Below are positions 55,008 to 55,156 of a stretch of 55,156 nt of DNA, in pieces. Both the position numbers and the translations under genes were made by a program. Below the pieces are notes generated by a model. The model ran no database searches. It was not told the DNA's origin and was given only the letters and a program-made list of their open reading frames with translations. The DNA comes from VFKI01 sp033762075 (GTDB lineage: Bacteria; Pseudomonadota; Gammaproteobacteria; DSM-16500). Each line of letters opens with the position of its first letter. Position 1 is the stretch's first letter. The DNA is taken from the NCBI GenBank assembly GCA_033762075.1, contig JANRLY010000022.1:1-55156 (forward strand), written 5' to 3'.

Positions 55008-55156
55008 CGTGATCTCTAAAGTGACCCCAACGTCTAGACCACCCCTCGAAATTTTTTTGAGAGATGCCTCTCCGCTTTTTTAAAATTAATAAAAATAAAA
55101 AACACCTTTGTTACTGCGCCGTGGGTATGTGGGCGAGAAGACAACGAGTGTGTCGC

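Noticed and set aside
55018..55156. Possible hairpins or a gene start after fis
   Set aside because: Only weak AT-rich stems and no open frame with a start signal before the window ends.

Overview
The window comes from an AT-rich gammaproteobacterium. The housekeeping blocks are gammaproteobacterial: rnr-rlmB, lgt-thyA, rppH-ptsP and accB-accC-prmA-fis. Mixed in are many eukaryotic-like or repeat proteins: WD40, ankyrin, TPR, 'TQENF' repeats and a thiol-peptidase-like fold. That mixture, plus Ser-rich C-termini on some of these proteins, suggests a host-associated member of the Legionellales (Legionella/Coxiella relatives). This placement is an inference; no rRNA or marker phylogeny is available here.

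Layout. 1-5591 (+): the 3' part of a very large YDG-repeat adhesin. 5569-8591 (-): rnr-rlmB; rnr appears to start at an AUC codon. 8710-8916 (+): a small lipoprotein. 8929-19352 (-): a tight three-gene operon with one 1691-residue protein (peptidase-like N-terminus, hydrophobic centre, coiled coil, TPR) and two paralogous WD40/coiled-coil proteins. This is the best candidate in the window for an undescribed system. 19441-22208 (-): tag, a DUF6314 protein, a TQENF-repeat protein, a small unknown protein and a tRNA-Arg(UCG) gene broken by an 83-nt hairpin-rich insert in its T-loop. 22372-27367: a duplicated TPR-like protein, two aminoglycoside-phosphotransferase-fold kinases and an S41/IRBP-like protease.

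27357-38404 (-): one long run of same-strand genes. It begins with lgt-thyA and continues into a complete non-phosphorylating L-fucose pathway: sugar porter, fuconate dehydratase, aldo/keto reductase, lactonase, SDR dehydrogenase and FAH-family hydrolase. Interleaved with it are a DUF1016 nuclease, an HTH-Fic protein and a MazF/PemK toxin-antitoxin pair. Several junctions are 4-nt ATGA overlaps, including one joining the Fic gene to the lactonase. In the pathway, fucose is oxidised to the lactone, opened to fuconate, dehydrated, oxidised again and cleaved to pyruvate and lactate.

38405-41621: a 31-bp tandem repeat, a TauE/SafE permease, an ankyrin protein and an ankyrin pseudogene. 41622-44419 (-): rppH-ptsP. 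44520-47952 (+): an orphan FecCD-type permease and a CHASE4-GGDEF-EAL protein. 47949-50291 (-): hemB, a GspC-like protein and a Sel1/SPOR lipoprotein. 50382-54947 (+): rsmJ, dedA, accB, accC, prmA and fis, with a clear terminator after fis. Gaps longer than about 300 bases without a gene do not occur except where a pseudogene or repeat is listed.
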